A stretch of 64,000 nucleotides of DNA, taken from positions 1 through 64,000 of the forward strand of contig NZ_KB899211.1 in NCBI RefSeq assembly GCF_000378085.1. Reading direction: 5' to 3'. This document shows positions 44,458-53,324 of the stretch, piece by piece; position 1 is the first letter of the stretch; each line of letters begins with the position of its first letter. Under the pieces are notes generated by a model. The model searched no databases, had not been told where the DNA came from, and saw nothing but the letters and a program-made list of their open reading frames with translations. Position numbers and translations under genes: made by a program. Source of the DNA: Hoylesella loescheii DSM 19665 = JCM 12249 = ATCC 15930. Its GTDB lineage: Bacteria; Bacteroidota; Bacteroidia; Bacteroidales; Bacteroidaceae.

Positions 44458-45561
44458 TTACTTCAAAGAAGGGTTCATTATCTGTATGGCCTTGCGCAAC
44501 CAGGGATAGGTTGTTTGTGCCGACGATTGTCCGTATTCGTATTCCATGTGGTACGAACCTACGCCACCCTTCTGGTAAGTTTGGCCGTTGTAGGTGGGTT
44601 GCCAATAGGCCATGCCGAGAAGTGAGGGTATAACGGTACCCTGCTTTGTGCGGAAGTCTACGCCACCCTTTGCGGCATAGTTCTCGAAGTTCTCGCAAAC
44701 GATGATTTTCTTTGCCACCTGTTCGGGGGTGAGCTTATTTTTGAAGTGCTCAATTTGCGTTCTCAGGCGTCCGTCAAGCTGTTCGTCGTAGTGCGTGCTG
44801 TAGGCTTGCAGGATGAAGTAGTCGAAGTGATCGCCCAGCGAATCGGGCAGAGCGTCGGGTTCGCCGTCAACAACGAGCATCTTATTGGTACCCGACTTGG
44901 GCCCGATACGCTTGCTTAAGGCTTGAACGAAAGCAGTCATCACGCCCTGTTCATTCCACATCTCCTTGTCGGTAGCGAAAGGTTGTGCGAAGTTAGGTTC
45001 GGCATCGATGTCAAATCCGTCGTATCCGTACTTGTCAATACTATCGCAAATGGCGTTGGCATACTTTTGTGCAGCGGCGATTCTCGATTCGTTGGAGTCG
45101 CCCCAGCCCCAAAAATCCTTTCTCCATTGTTTCCAAGTGGTTCCGCTGGCCACCTTATCGGCGGGGATTGGTGGTGTCATTTGGTCGCCGATGTCCATCA
45201 CGATGAAGCACATCAGCACCTTAGTGCCTTTTACCTGCTGAACAAATTGCAGGTCTTTCTTTTGTTTGTCGTTCAAATTTCGCCAGTTACCCCACAGCGA
45301 AACAAAGTCTACGCTGTCTGGCAGACCTTTGAGCGAGTTGTTGAGCATGGTAGCCTCTCCGGTCCAGTTACCAAACCAACCGAAGGCTTTGGGGTGATCG
45401 CTGTTTTTGTACTCGCGCAATTTGGCGTAATATTCATCGCTTTTGTTGGTGACGGTCAGGTCGGTAGGGTTCTTAATTTCCGTTTCTGTCCAGTCGCTGC
45501 ATGCCGTGAGAGCCATCGTAGCCATCGCAAGGCACAGCAGGGTTTTATTTTTGATATTCAT
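44458..45561 (-). CDS. GH18 endo-beta-N-acetylglucosaminidase lipoprotein
   Basis: The 367-aa product has a lipoprotein signal ending at Cys21 (MALTAC). The GH18 catalytic motif DGFDIDAE is complete at 181-188, with Asp186 and Glu188 as the catalytic pair. The substrate-side LQAYSTHYDEQ also fits the EndoF/EndoH-like branch. Enzymes of this branch cut the chitobiose core of N-glycans and leave one GlcNAc on the protein. Its place next to SusC/SusD and two glycan-binding lipoproteins parallels the GH18-containing high-mannose N-glycan loci of Bacteroides and the deglycosylation locus of Capnocytophaga. No mannosidase is present here. Confidence 0.88.
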   Translation of the reverse strand: MNIKNKTLLCLAMATMALTACSDWTETEIKNPTDLTVTNKSDEYYAKLREYKNSDHPKAFGWFGNWTGEATMLNNSLKGLPDSVDFVSLWGNWRNLNDKQKKDLQFVQQVKGTKVLMCFIVMDIGDQMTPPIPADKVASGTTWKQWRKDFWGWGDSNESRIAAAQKYANAICDSIDKYGYDGFDIDAEPNFAQPFATDKEMWNEQGVMTAFVQALSKRIGPKSGTNKMLVVDGEPDALPDSLGDHFDYFILQAYSTHYDEQLDGRLRTQIEHFKNKLTPEQVAKKIIVCENFENYAAKGGVDFRTKQGTVIPSLLGMAYWQPTYNGQTYQKGGVGSYHMEYEYGQSSAQTTYPWLRKAIQIMNPSLK

Positions 45562-45602
45562 TGAATTCTGTTTTTATTATGTTGGGGAGGAGTTGGGAGT
45601 CG

Positions 45603-45694
45603 ACAAGTTAACAGGCTGACGAGTTAACTAGTTTATAAGTTGACTAGCTTATCAGTTTACGAGTTGACCCGTTTACAAGTTTACGAGTTAATAA
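45603..45694. repeat. 8-bp-period microsatellite (AGTTTACA class) within the GH18 operon
   Basis: About eleven degenerate octamers of the form GAGTTAAC/TAGTTTAT/AAGTTGAC lie in the 245-bp gap between the SusD and GH18 genes. Confidence 0.75.
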
Positions 45695-45806
45695 GAAGAG
45701 GTGGAGTTGGTGGCCTTTAAAGCCTTAGCCATAGCCGCATAGCTGCTTGGCTCAACTCCATCACCCCTTTATTCCTTCACTCCTTAGCTTTTATTCCTTC
45801 ACTTCA

Positions 45807-47351
45807 TTACTTCTTTTGCCACCACATCTTCGTTGCATAGTCGTCGTTTCCACCGATAAGCTGCACAGCTTTGCGATAGTTCGTGGGGTTTTTAGTAAGT
45901 TCGTCGATGGCGAAAGGAATGCGGTTGGGCACCTTCAAGCTGTATCCCGATGTGCTTTGAGCCACGGGGAACACCTTGGGATAGCCCGTGCGACGCAGTT
46001 CGCTCCATGCTTCTTGTCCGTCGGGGAATAGTGCAATCCACTTTTGCGTTATCAGTCGTTCGAGCTTTTCTTCGGCAGTTGCGCTGTCATCCCATTTGAT
46101 GGTGATGGTGCTAACGGCAGATTGCGACTGTCCGAAACCACCTTCGGCGTCGGTATAGTCGGCTTGTTTGGCCGTGCTATTTTCAAGATAGCTTGCTGCG
46201 CTACCTGCTCCCCATTGTTCGAATGATAGTGTTACGCCTTCTTTGTATAGATCTTCGGCCGTACCGCCCATGCCATTCCAGCCAGCTAAAACACCTTCTG
46301 CGCGACAGAAAGCCATTTCAGCAGCAGTGAGCCATACGCCACGAGTGGCCTTATCCACGTTGGCAGCCGAGTAAACTTCATTAGCTTTTTTCTTGTTTTC
46401 AATCTTTGCACCGGCTAGGCAACCCACGATGGCGCGACCCGATGTCTTTTGTGCAGGCTTGAAGAACGTTCTGAGACGGGGATCAGAATAGCCCGTGAGG
46501 AAACATTCTAAGTCGGCACAAGCGCGGCTGTCTCCCCACTCAATAGAGGTCTTATATTGTCCGTTGGGCGTATAGGTAACGGCGCAGTTGTCGTCGTTGC
46601 TTGTAATAACGCCAGCAGCAACGGCAGCTTCACCCGTCTTCTTTGCGAATGCAGGGTCGGCATAACGCATGCGTATGGCCATTCTCAACTTCAACGAGTT
46701 GGCCAGCTTATACCATTTAGCCACTTTACCTTCGTAAACTTTGTCGTTCTCTTCGTTTACCGATGAGCTGTTAAAAGGTTTGAGCAACAATGCGGCGGTG
46801 TCTAGGTTTGCAACGAGCAACTTATATACGTCTTCTTGCGAAGAGTAAGCAGCGTCGTCTTGCTCTAAGCCCACGGGCAATGCGCCATACATGTCAACGT
46901 AGCGTTGGTAAACCTGTGCACGTAGCACCAAAGCCTGAGCGTACAGCACACCTTCACGACCCGTCTTAGCTGCGATGGCTTTGAAAGCCGACGTTGCTTT
47001 GGGCAACGAGTTGTTGAAAGGCCAGCTCACCCAGCCGTTGGGAGCATTGAAACGAGCGAAGTTCTTGTCGCTAAAGCCATCGTTGGCATAGGTCATATAG
47101 CGACCCAGATAGTTTCCGATAAGGTCTTCGGTCATCTGATACGTGTTCTCTTGTTCGGGGAAAGCCTCGTTTACCAATTGGGTAAGGAACGAACTGGTGG
47201 AGTAGTTGTCGCGATCCAGTTCTTCTGCCGATACCTTATGACCAGGTCGGTTGGCCTCTTCGAAACTATCGGTGCAAGCCGTTTGCATGGCCATACCGCC
47301 TAATAACAGAGCGCCCAGAGCCATCGACTTGAATATATGTTTGTTATTCAT
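45807..47351 (-). CDS. SusD/RagB-family outer-membrane lipoprotein
   Basis: The 514-aa product has a lipoprotein-like signal (Cys26, MQTAC). Its body matches the SusD-like nutrient-binding lipoproteins of the Starch-binding_2 type (TEDLIGNYLGRYMTYANDGFSD..., RLITQKWIALFPDGQEAWSELRRTGYPKVFPV). SusD proteins cap the SusC transporter and deliver glycan. It follows the SusC gene by 44 bp. Given the GH18 enzyme, released N-glycan oligosaccharide is the inferred cargo. Confidence 0.9.
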   Translation of the reverse strand: MNNKHIFKSMALGALLLGGMAMQTACTDSFEEANRPGHKVSAEELDRDNYSTSSFLTQLVNEAFPEQENTYQMTEDLIGNYLGRYMTYANDGFSDKNFARFNAPNGWVSWPFNNSLPKATSAFKAIAAKTGREGVLYAQALVLRAQVYQRYVDMYGALPVGLEQDDAAYSSQEDVYKLLVANLDTAALLLKPFNSSSVNEENDKVYEGKVAKWYKLANSLKLRMAIRMRYADPAFAKKTGEAAVAAGVITSNDDNCAVTYTPNGQYKTSIEWGDSRACADLECFLTGYSDPRLRTFFKPAQKTSGRAIVGCLAGAKIENKKKANEVYSAANVDKATRGVWLTAAEMAFCRAEGVLAGWNGMGGTAEDLYKEGVTLSFEQWGAGSAASYLENSTAKQADYTDAEGGFGQSQSAVSTITIKWDDSATAEEKLERLITQKWIALFPDGQEAWSELRRTGYPKVFPVAQSTSGYSLKVPNRIPFAIDELTKNPTNYRKAVQLIGGNDDYATKMWWQKK

Positions 47352-47395
47352 CGTTGAATTCTTTGTGTTGAATATATAAAATGTATGCGTGCGCG

Positions 47396-50300
47396 TTAGA
47401 ATTTCAGTTTTACGTTGAAGCCCAACGAGCGCAAGCTAGGCTGCATAAAGTAGTCGAAACCCTGATAGTAGGTACCCGTTGAGGCAACGGCTTCGGGGTC
47501 GAATGGAGCCTTGTTGTAAATGAAGAAGAGGTTATTCGCAGTTAATCCCAGCGACAATTCCATGCCTTTGAGCCACTTCTTAGGCAAGGTATAGCCCAAA
47601 TGTGCCTCTTGTAGGCGTGCGTTGGTTGCGCTGTAGATGTACTCGCTCCAGATGGGATTATCGCCACCAACGATGCGATAGTAGTTTTCTGCGCTAATCT
47701 TACCGCCATTAAGGTTGATGCCGCCATTGTTGCGAGCGTCTGCCGAGGCTTTCGATACACCCCAAGCATCAAGAATGGCCTGTGTTTGCGATAGCACGAT
47801 GCCACCAAAACGAGCTGTGATAAGGAAGCCAAAGTTGAATCCTTTCCATGCAAACTCGTTAGAGAAACCGATGTTGGCTTTAGGTAAAACCGAACCGCGA
47901 TATTGGGGATTGTCTAGGTTGCGTTGCAATACGCTGCCCGTATTGTCGGTAGCGATGTTGCCTTCGTTATCGCGAAGGAAGTCGGTCGTCATGTAAATGT
48001 CGCCCATGGTACCGCCCTTCTTCAAGATAATTTCGGCTCCACTAAGACCACCCTTCTTTGATACTTCGCTGTCGTCGTCGAACAGTTTAACAATCTTGTT
48101 TTGGTTAGAGCTGAACGTGAACGATGAGTTCCAATCCAAATCGCCAAAGCGGTGGTTATATCCCAGCGAGAGTTCGATACCTCTGTTGCGCACGTTACCA
48201 AGCTGGATATACTCCTTATCGTATCCTCCTGCCGTTACGTCGCGTAGGAAAGTCTGCTTGCGCGTGTTGCTTTGGTAGAGCGTAAGGTCTAGCGTTAACG
48301 CGTTATTCAAGAAGCGCGCGGTAAGACCAGCCTCCCAAGAGTCGGTGCGTTCGGGATAGAATGTTTTGGGGAAACGATAGGTAACGGTGCGATAGGTGCC
48401 CGTAGCGGGAACGTATTCGTAACGCCAGGGCGAAGTGATGTTAGGCGAAATGGCACTACCTACCGATGCCCACGAAGCGCGAACTTTCAGGTAATTAACA
48501 AACTTAGGCAGCTCAACCATTTGCGAAATGACGCCCGACACACCCACTGAGGGATAGAAGAACGACTCGTTGCTGGTGCCGTCGAGTGCCGAATCCCAGT
48601 CGTTACGTCCGGTAAGCGTTAGGTAAAGCATGCTCTTCCAACCCAATTCAACGTTGGCGAAGAGTGAGTTTACAGCGTGCTTGTGCAAGTCGTAGATGGG
48701 TCGGTTGTCGTTTGTAACCTGTGAATAGTCGATGGCATTGGGGGTGAAGATGTTCGATGGAGCCTTCAAACCACCCTGATGGCCTTCGTTATCGTATTTG
48801 GTTCGCGAGAACGAACCACCCACGTTGGCACCGATAGAGAAGTTTTCGAACGACTTGTTCACGTTGGCCATCAAGTCGCCGTATAGCGATTGGTCGTTAA
48901 TCTTAGCATGTCCGTAGTATCCGTACTTCGAATGTGCGAAGAGGTCGATGGTAGATGCGTAGCGCTTGTCTTCTTGTTTAACGGCAGCATCGTCCCAACG
49001 TAATCTTCCCGTAACGTCTAGCCAGTCAGTAATCTTGTATTTAATACTTCCGCTAAGCATGTAACGGTTGCGGTGATTTTCGCGCACCATGCGGTTTGCT
49101 ACCCAATAGGGGTTTTGCATTTTCAACGCGTCGCCATAGTTCCAGTTCTGTACGTAGATGTTGCGGTTGGGGTCGAATATCTCGTATGTACGAATGGCGT
49201 CGAAGCTTTCGCCACGGGGGAAGAGGTAAACCGAAGTAAGGGGATTAAACCATTGTCCTTGTGCCGTAAGGTTACGGTCGTTTTCAAGGATGTAATTCAG
49301 GCCGAAGTCCAAAGTCAGCTTGTCGCCAAGCATGTTCGTTGTATTCCTGAACGTAAAGTTATAACGGTTGTACTTGTTGTTTGGCAAGATACCAGCGGCG
49401 TTCGTCGTACCTATCGACAAGTAGGTTTGGTTCTTGTCGTTACCAGCTGTTAGGGCCACGTTGTTCTGTATGTTCGTACCCGTATTGAAGAAGTTCTTGG
49501 GGTCGTAGTTGCCGTAGGCCGACGGCTTTTTGTCGCCCCAGCTAGCAACGCTTCCTGGCTTGTTTACGTATTCGTTTTGGAATTCGGGCATTTTGAAAGG
49601 GTTTGCAAACTGTGTGCTATGGCTAACGGTAACGCTAACTTTGCCTTCCTTGCCTTTTTTGGTGGTAATCATCACCACACCTTGTGCGGCTGCCGAGCCA
49701 TAAAGGGCTGCTGCGGCAGGCCCACTAAGCACCGAGATGCTCTCGATATCTTCGGGGTTGATGTCGGCAATGCCTTCCGAGCCGGGTTGCGAAGAGTACA
49801 TGCTGCCCGTTTCGCCATGCGAGGTGTTGGTAATTGGCACACCATCGATAACATACAGTGCCTGATTGCTTTGCGAGATACTCTTAGGACCACGCATCAC
49901 TACGCGCGTAGCACCACCCATACCTGCAGATGAGGCGTTGATGTTGATACCGGCAACCTTACCATTGAGCGAATTCATGAAGTTGGTGTTCTTTACGGTG
50001 GTTAAATCGTCTGTTCCCACCTTCTGTACGTTGTAGCTTAGCGCCTTTTCAGAACGTCGAATACCCAAGGCCGTAACCACAACCTCGTCAATTTGTCGCG
50101 ATTCCGACTTCAATGTAACGGTTACATTGCCATTCGCAGGCACGGCCACTTCTTGTGTTTGATGGCCCAAGTAGCTGATAACGAGTGTTGCGCCGGCATG
50201 AGTTGAAAGCGTAAAGTTGCCGTCGATGTCGGTAACCGTAGCTGTTTGCTCGCCTTTAACGCGCACGGTGGCTCCGATAACGGGTTCGTTCATGCTGTCG

Positions 50301-50491
50301 AACACAGTTCCCGTAACCTTCACTTCGTTGCGGTTTTGTTGTAGATTGTTGGGCATAGTGGCCCCAGTTCTCCCTGTTAGTTGTTTGGCAAGTGCTGCCC
50401 CGTTATTGTTTGGGGTAGCGTTGCTGGCCATTACGCCAGTGCCGAAGCTAACAAGGAAGACTGCCGTTGACAGGATTCTTTCCTTTTTCAT
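47396..50491 (-). CDS. SusC/RagA-family TonB-linked outer-membrane transporter
   Basis: From the preferred start (MKKERILSTAVFLVSFGTG) the product is 1031 aa; an ATG seven codons upstream is also in frame. The order is signal peptide, carboxypeptidase-like regulatory domain at about 60-130 (VKVTGTVFDSMNEPVIGATV...VTLKSE), TonB-box-like DEVVVTALG, plug (SLNGKVAGININ, VMRGPKSI, YVIDGVPI, AAALYGSAAAQGVVMITTKKG), then the barrel ending in SLGFNVKLKF. This is the importer of the GH18 locus. Its predicted promoter is about 570 bp upstream, leaving an unusually long leader. Confidence 0.95.
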   Translation of the reverse strand: MKKERILSTAVFLVSFGTGVMASNATPNNNGAALAKQLTGRTGATMPNNLQQNRNEVKVTGTVFDSMNEPVIGATVRVKGEQTATVTDIDGNFTLSTHAGATLVISYLGHQTQEVAVPANGNVTVTLKSESRQIDEVVVTALGIRRSEKALSYNVQKVGTDDLTTVKNTNFMNSLNGKVAGININASSAGMGGATRVVMRGPKSISQSNQALYVIDGVPITNTSHGETGSMYSSQPGSEGIADINPEDIESISVLSGPAAAALYGSAAAQGVVMITTKKGKEGKVSVTVSHSTQFANPFKMPEFQNEYVNKPGSVASWGDKKPSAYGNYDPKNFFNTGTNIQNNVALTAGNDKNQTYLSIGTTNAAGILPNNKYNRYNFTFRNTTNMLGDKLTLDFGLNYILENDRNLTAQGQWFNPLTSVYLFPRGESFDAIRTYEIFDPNRNIYVQNWNYGDALKMQNPYWVANRMVRENHRNRYMLSGSIKYKITDWLDVTGRLRWDDAAVKQEDKRYASTIDLFAHSKYGYYGHAKINDQSLYGDLMANVNKSFENFSIGANVGGSFSRTKYDNEGHQGGLKAPSNIFTPNAIDYSQVTNDNRPIYDLHKHAVNSLFANVELGWKSMLYLTLTGRNDWDSALDGTSNESFFYPSVGVSGVISQMVELPKFVNYLKVRASWASVGSAISPNITSPWRYEYVPATGTYRTVTYRFPKTFYPERTDSWEAGLTARFLNNALTLDLTLYQSNTRKQTFLRDVTAGGYDKEYIQLGNVRNRGIELSLGYNHRFGDLDWNSSFTFSSNQNKIVKLFDDDSEVSKKGGLSGAEIILKKGGTMGDIYMTTDFLRDNEGNIATDNTGSVLQRNLDNPQYRGSVLPKANIGFSNEFAWKGFNFGFLITARFGGIVLSQTQAILDAWGVSKASADARNNGGINLNGGKISAENYYRIVGGDNPIWSEYIYSATNARLQEAHLGYTLPKKWLKGMELSLGLTANNLFFIYNKAPFDPEAVASTGTYYQGFDYFMQPSLRSLGFNVKLKF

Positions 50492-50512
50492 AGATGTTAT
50501 TTTGAATGACAT

Positions 50513-51065
50513 TTAAAATTGATGTTTCATTGTTGAGGCGTTTACACCCCCTTGAATTTTGTGGTGCGAATGTGATGGCTGCTTGTTGGTGGGTGGCGCA
50601 AGCGTATGCGCCTACTAGGCACTAGCTAGCCAAGCTTTATGCAAGCATGTTGGGCATGCGCCCAGATGGTTGTTGGTGTAGACACGAAAGGCTTTTCCCG
50701 CTCCGTTGATGAAGAGGAAACAGGTTTGCCTGTTATCAATGTCTAGGGTGTGCCAAAGCGGCCGAGCAACATGATGCGGCTCAGTGCGGGTTGGTTTGTT
50801 TTACTTTTGGGTTTGTTCCTAATGCTAGTAAGCACAATTTCCAAATTGAATTAATTCCATTGAGACTTGTTGAACAGTCTTTCGCAGACAATGCTAAGGC
50901 GAAAGGGCCTGAACGGTTAGCCTGAAACCTTGTTTTTAGTCCCTAATGTAGTGGGGCAAGTTGTTTTAGTTAAGCTGAGGATGGTTTCTTTTGCCTGTTA
51001 CGAATACTCCGTTAGAGGTGTTGCCGAAATGGCATTCTCAATCTTATTTATTGTAATCTCGGGTG
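50513..51065 (-). other. Long predicted 5' leader of the SusC gene
   Basis: No credible ORF is seen. A small hairpin pairs CTTTCGC (50879-50885) with GCGAAAG (50899-50905). The leader may hold regulatory RNA structure. Confidence 0.4.
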
Positions 51066-51097
51066 CAAAGGTATAGCTATCCTTGATATAAAACAAT
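51066..51097 (-). promoter_or_regulatory. Promoter of the GH18 SusC/SusD locus
   Basis: On the minus strand ATTG (centred on TTG at 51094-51096) is followed after 20 bp by TACCTTTG (51066-51073). The SusC start is about 560-570 nt downstream. Confidence 0.65.
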
Positions 51098-51845
51098 TAT
51101 TAGTAGGAGATTAACATTTATTGTATGTTTGTTTATAGGTATCCTTTAAGCTGCTTCTAAACATTGTCTTCCCTGTGTTTTTTAGCTTCTAGCCTAACAT
51201 ACTTGCCCTGTTTCTTGAGAGGGCGCGGTTGCTTCATTCTCTCGCCTTTCTTTATCCAAATATAGCTGGGGTGCCTGTTGTGTAGGGGAGGTAGGGCTTG
51301 GGTATAGCAAACCGCGGCAGACTTATCCATACCTTTAAACGGCTTGGTTAGATTTTAGGCGAAATTGGTTTGTTTCAAGGTGGTTTTTGGGTGATATATC
51401 GTTGTGAGAAGGATAAGTTATGGCTGTTGGTAATATGGTGTTCTGAATGACAGAACCTACCAGAAACCTTCTCTTTCTGTTAAATGCGTTGAATTGTTTT
51501 TACAAAACATACCTTCTGTTACTTCCCTTTCTAGAAACGTTTATCTCCGTTTTCAAAGCTTTTACGATGAAGAAAGACTTGTTTGTGGACTATAAAGTGC
51601 ATTTGATTACGTGGTTTTTTGTGTTGTAGTTATGTATTAACCAACGTGTTTAGGTTCATTCGCCTTTCGCCTCTTCGTATATTTCTCTCCGTTTTCTCTC
51701 TTTAATTGGTTGTTATTTCCTTACCAATGGGTCGCTTTTCCCTTTTTACTTTCCTCCCATTTACTCATTGCTTTGTCGGTCTTTTATCTTCGTTTGTAAG
51801 CAACTTTTACTGCAAACGGGTTGGTTTCGCTATGATGTAACCCTG
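51098..51845. other. Non-coding region upstream of the SusC promoter
   Basis: About 750 bp without a recognisable gene. A 60-codon plus-strand frame at 51447-51629 shows no motif or start signal. Confidence 0.35.
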
Positions 51846-51925
51846 TTACAGCTTAGTTGGAACAACCTTCCAGTTGATATGTAACAATGTTCCAGCTTAT
51901 GTGGAACATCTGTACAGCTTGCTGG
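51846..51925. repeat. 22-bp-period palindromic array, TTCCA/TGGAA class (copy 5)
   Basis: Units start at 51846, 51868 and 51890, with a decaying fourth from 51912. Arms are TTACA or TTCCA and TGGAA or TGTAA; spacers are CAACC, CAATG and CATCT. Confidence 0.85.
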
Positions 51926-52269
51926 ACCCAACACGAAAGCCCTTAAAATAGAGCGTTATAGCGCTTCCGCGAGCAGACGTTTCATCGCCGTGAGATGGCA
52001 GGTTGACGAGTAAACGTGTTGATAACGCAGCTTTATTAGTTTGTAATTGGGTGGAAATGGCCTTGTTACGCTTTTGTGTATGGCATTCCATTTTCTGTTT
52101 GCTTAGCGTGTGCGATAATCGATTATTTGGCCGACGACGACCGCATGTTGGGGTAGAGGGGTGCTCATAGTGTTAAAGAACGGTTAGAAAATATTACAAA
52201 ACGCGTAAAATCGGGGTCCATGTTCTCTATTTTTGCGTTCATTCATCATAAGATACGAAGCTTGTTGAA

Positions 52270-52392
52270 CAACATTAGATAACAAAACGAATGGTTATCT
52301 CACTAACTACAGCGTAGCGATAGTTGGCAAGATAGCCATTTCTATACCTAACCCCATCTTGTTCTAAAGGCATGGCATCTTATCACGAACTC
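52270..52392 (-). repeat. MITE-like element, copy E
   Basis: About 120 bp, ending in GGCATCTTATCACGAACTC. The interior includes CTAACTACAGCGTAGCGATA and CATCTTGTTCTAAAGGCATG, both typical of the family. The left terminus is poorly preserved. Confidence 0.7.
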
Positions 52393-52405
52393 AAATACCA
52401 ATACA

Positions 52406-52797
52406 AAAGCTTGGGATAAAAGAAACTCCTTATACCAACTACCGCGTAGCGGTTGGTCCGTTGGAAGGGCAGGGTTGGGAGTGATAACGACCTACCCTGC
52501 CAAATCTGCACAAAGAGAAAACAATGCCGTAGGTATTGGTCTTTTTATGTTTATCCCATCTGTCGGCTAGCCGATAGACGGATATGAGGCAAACGTTATT
52601 GGCGAGCGACATCGTTTTGAACCATTCGTTTCCCACAAGTAGGCAGTTAAAACGGAAACAGACCAAGACCTACGGCCTTGAAGGATGATATGCACCGCTT
52701 AGACAGGGTAGGTCGTTTCCACTCCCAACCCTGCCCTTCCAAAAGACCAACCGCTACGCGGTAGTTGGTATAACCAATTTATCTTATCCCTAATTTA
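52406..52797. repeat. Enlarged MITE-like element, copy F (392 bp, nested inverted repeats)
   Basis: Outer ends AAGCTTGGGATAAAAGAAA and TTATCTTATCCCTAATT carry about 50-bp inverted arms (52433-52480 with 52719-52770) that include CCAACTACCGCGTAGCGGTT. Inside are further inverted sequences (GCCGTAGGTATTGGTCTTTT and AGACCAAGACCTACGGCC). The minus-strand interior translates to a peptide containing SVYRLADRWDKHKKTNTYG, similar to one in copy G. Confidence 0.8.
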
Positions 52798-52974
52798 TGT
52801 ATTTTTAGTTATGAAGAAAAATCCAAGAGCCCCTATTTCAACAGCAATTGAGTAGCGTTGGGTATAATAAACGTTTGTTGCTTTTAGTTTTGCTTAGATG
52901 GTATGGTGGCTTATTTATCCCTCACTAACATGTCATTTTGCATGATTTACCCATTTTATTGTCACTATAAAACG

Positions 52975-53031
52975 ATTGAAGGCCATTTACAAATCACGCT
53001 ATACAGGCGCGGTTCGTAAATGGCCTTCAAT
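52975..53031 (-). terminator. Long perfect hairpin, probable terminator of the second SusC/SusD unit
   Basis: ATTGAAGGCCATTTAC (52975-52990) pairs perfectly over 16 bp with its complement at 53016-53031 around a 25-nt loop. On the minus strand it is followed by CGTTTTAT. Confidence 0.65.
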
Positions 53032-53169
53032 GCGTTTGGCCGCAAATGGGGTGCTTATCGTAGCTATCTAAGCCTTGAATGATAGGGGATGGGTGCGGTG
53101 CAAGCGATTGGGCGTGCGGAAAGAACCTACTTTGCTGCTTGGTTGAGGCATGCTCGTGACAAGGAGAAA

Positions 53170-53301
53170 CTTATTACCTCACATAGAGATGCTTGCTGTC
53201 TTACATGGAGCAACTTATTACCTCACTTAGAGATGCTTATTACCTCAAACAGAGATGCTTATTGCCTCACTTGGAGAAACTTGCTGCCTCACTATCTCGC
53301 A
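53170..53301. repeat. 22-bp-period array, CTTATTACCTCA class
   Basis: Six consecutive 22-nt units of the form CTTATTACCTCACnTAGAGATG begin at 53170, 53192, 53214, 53236, 53258 and 53280. Unlike the other arrays the units are not palindromic, but the period is identical. It lies immediately after the 3' end of the second SusD gene. Confidence 0.9.
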
Positions 53302-53324
53302 GGCCCAAAACCCCGAGCCCTCGG

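Noticed and set aside
51447..51629. 60-codon plus-strand frame upstream of the SusC gene
   Set aside because: No motif, signal or neighbour supports it; it is compatible with chance in AT-rich DNA.
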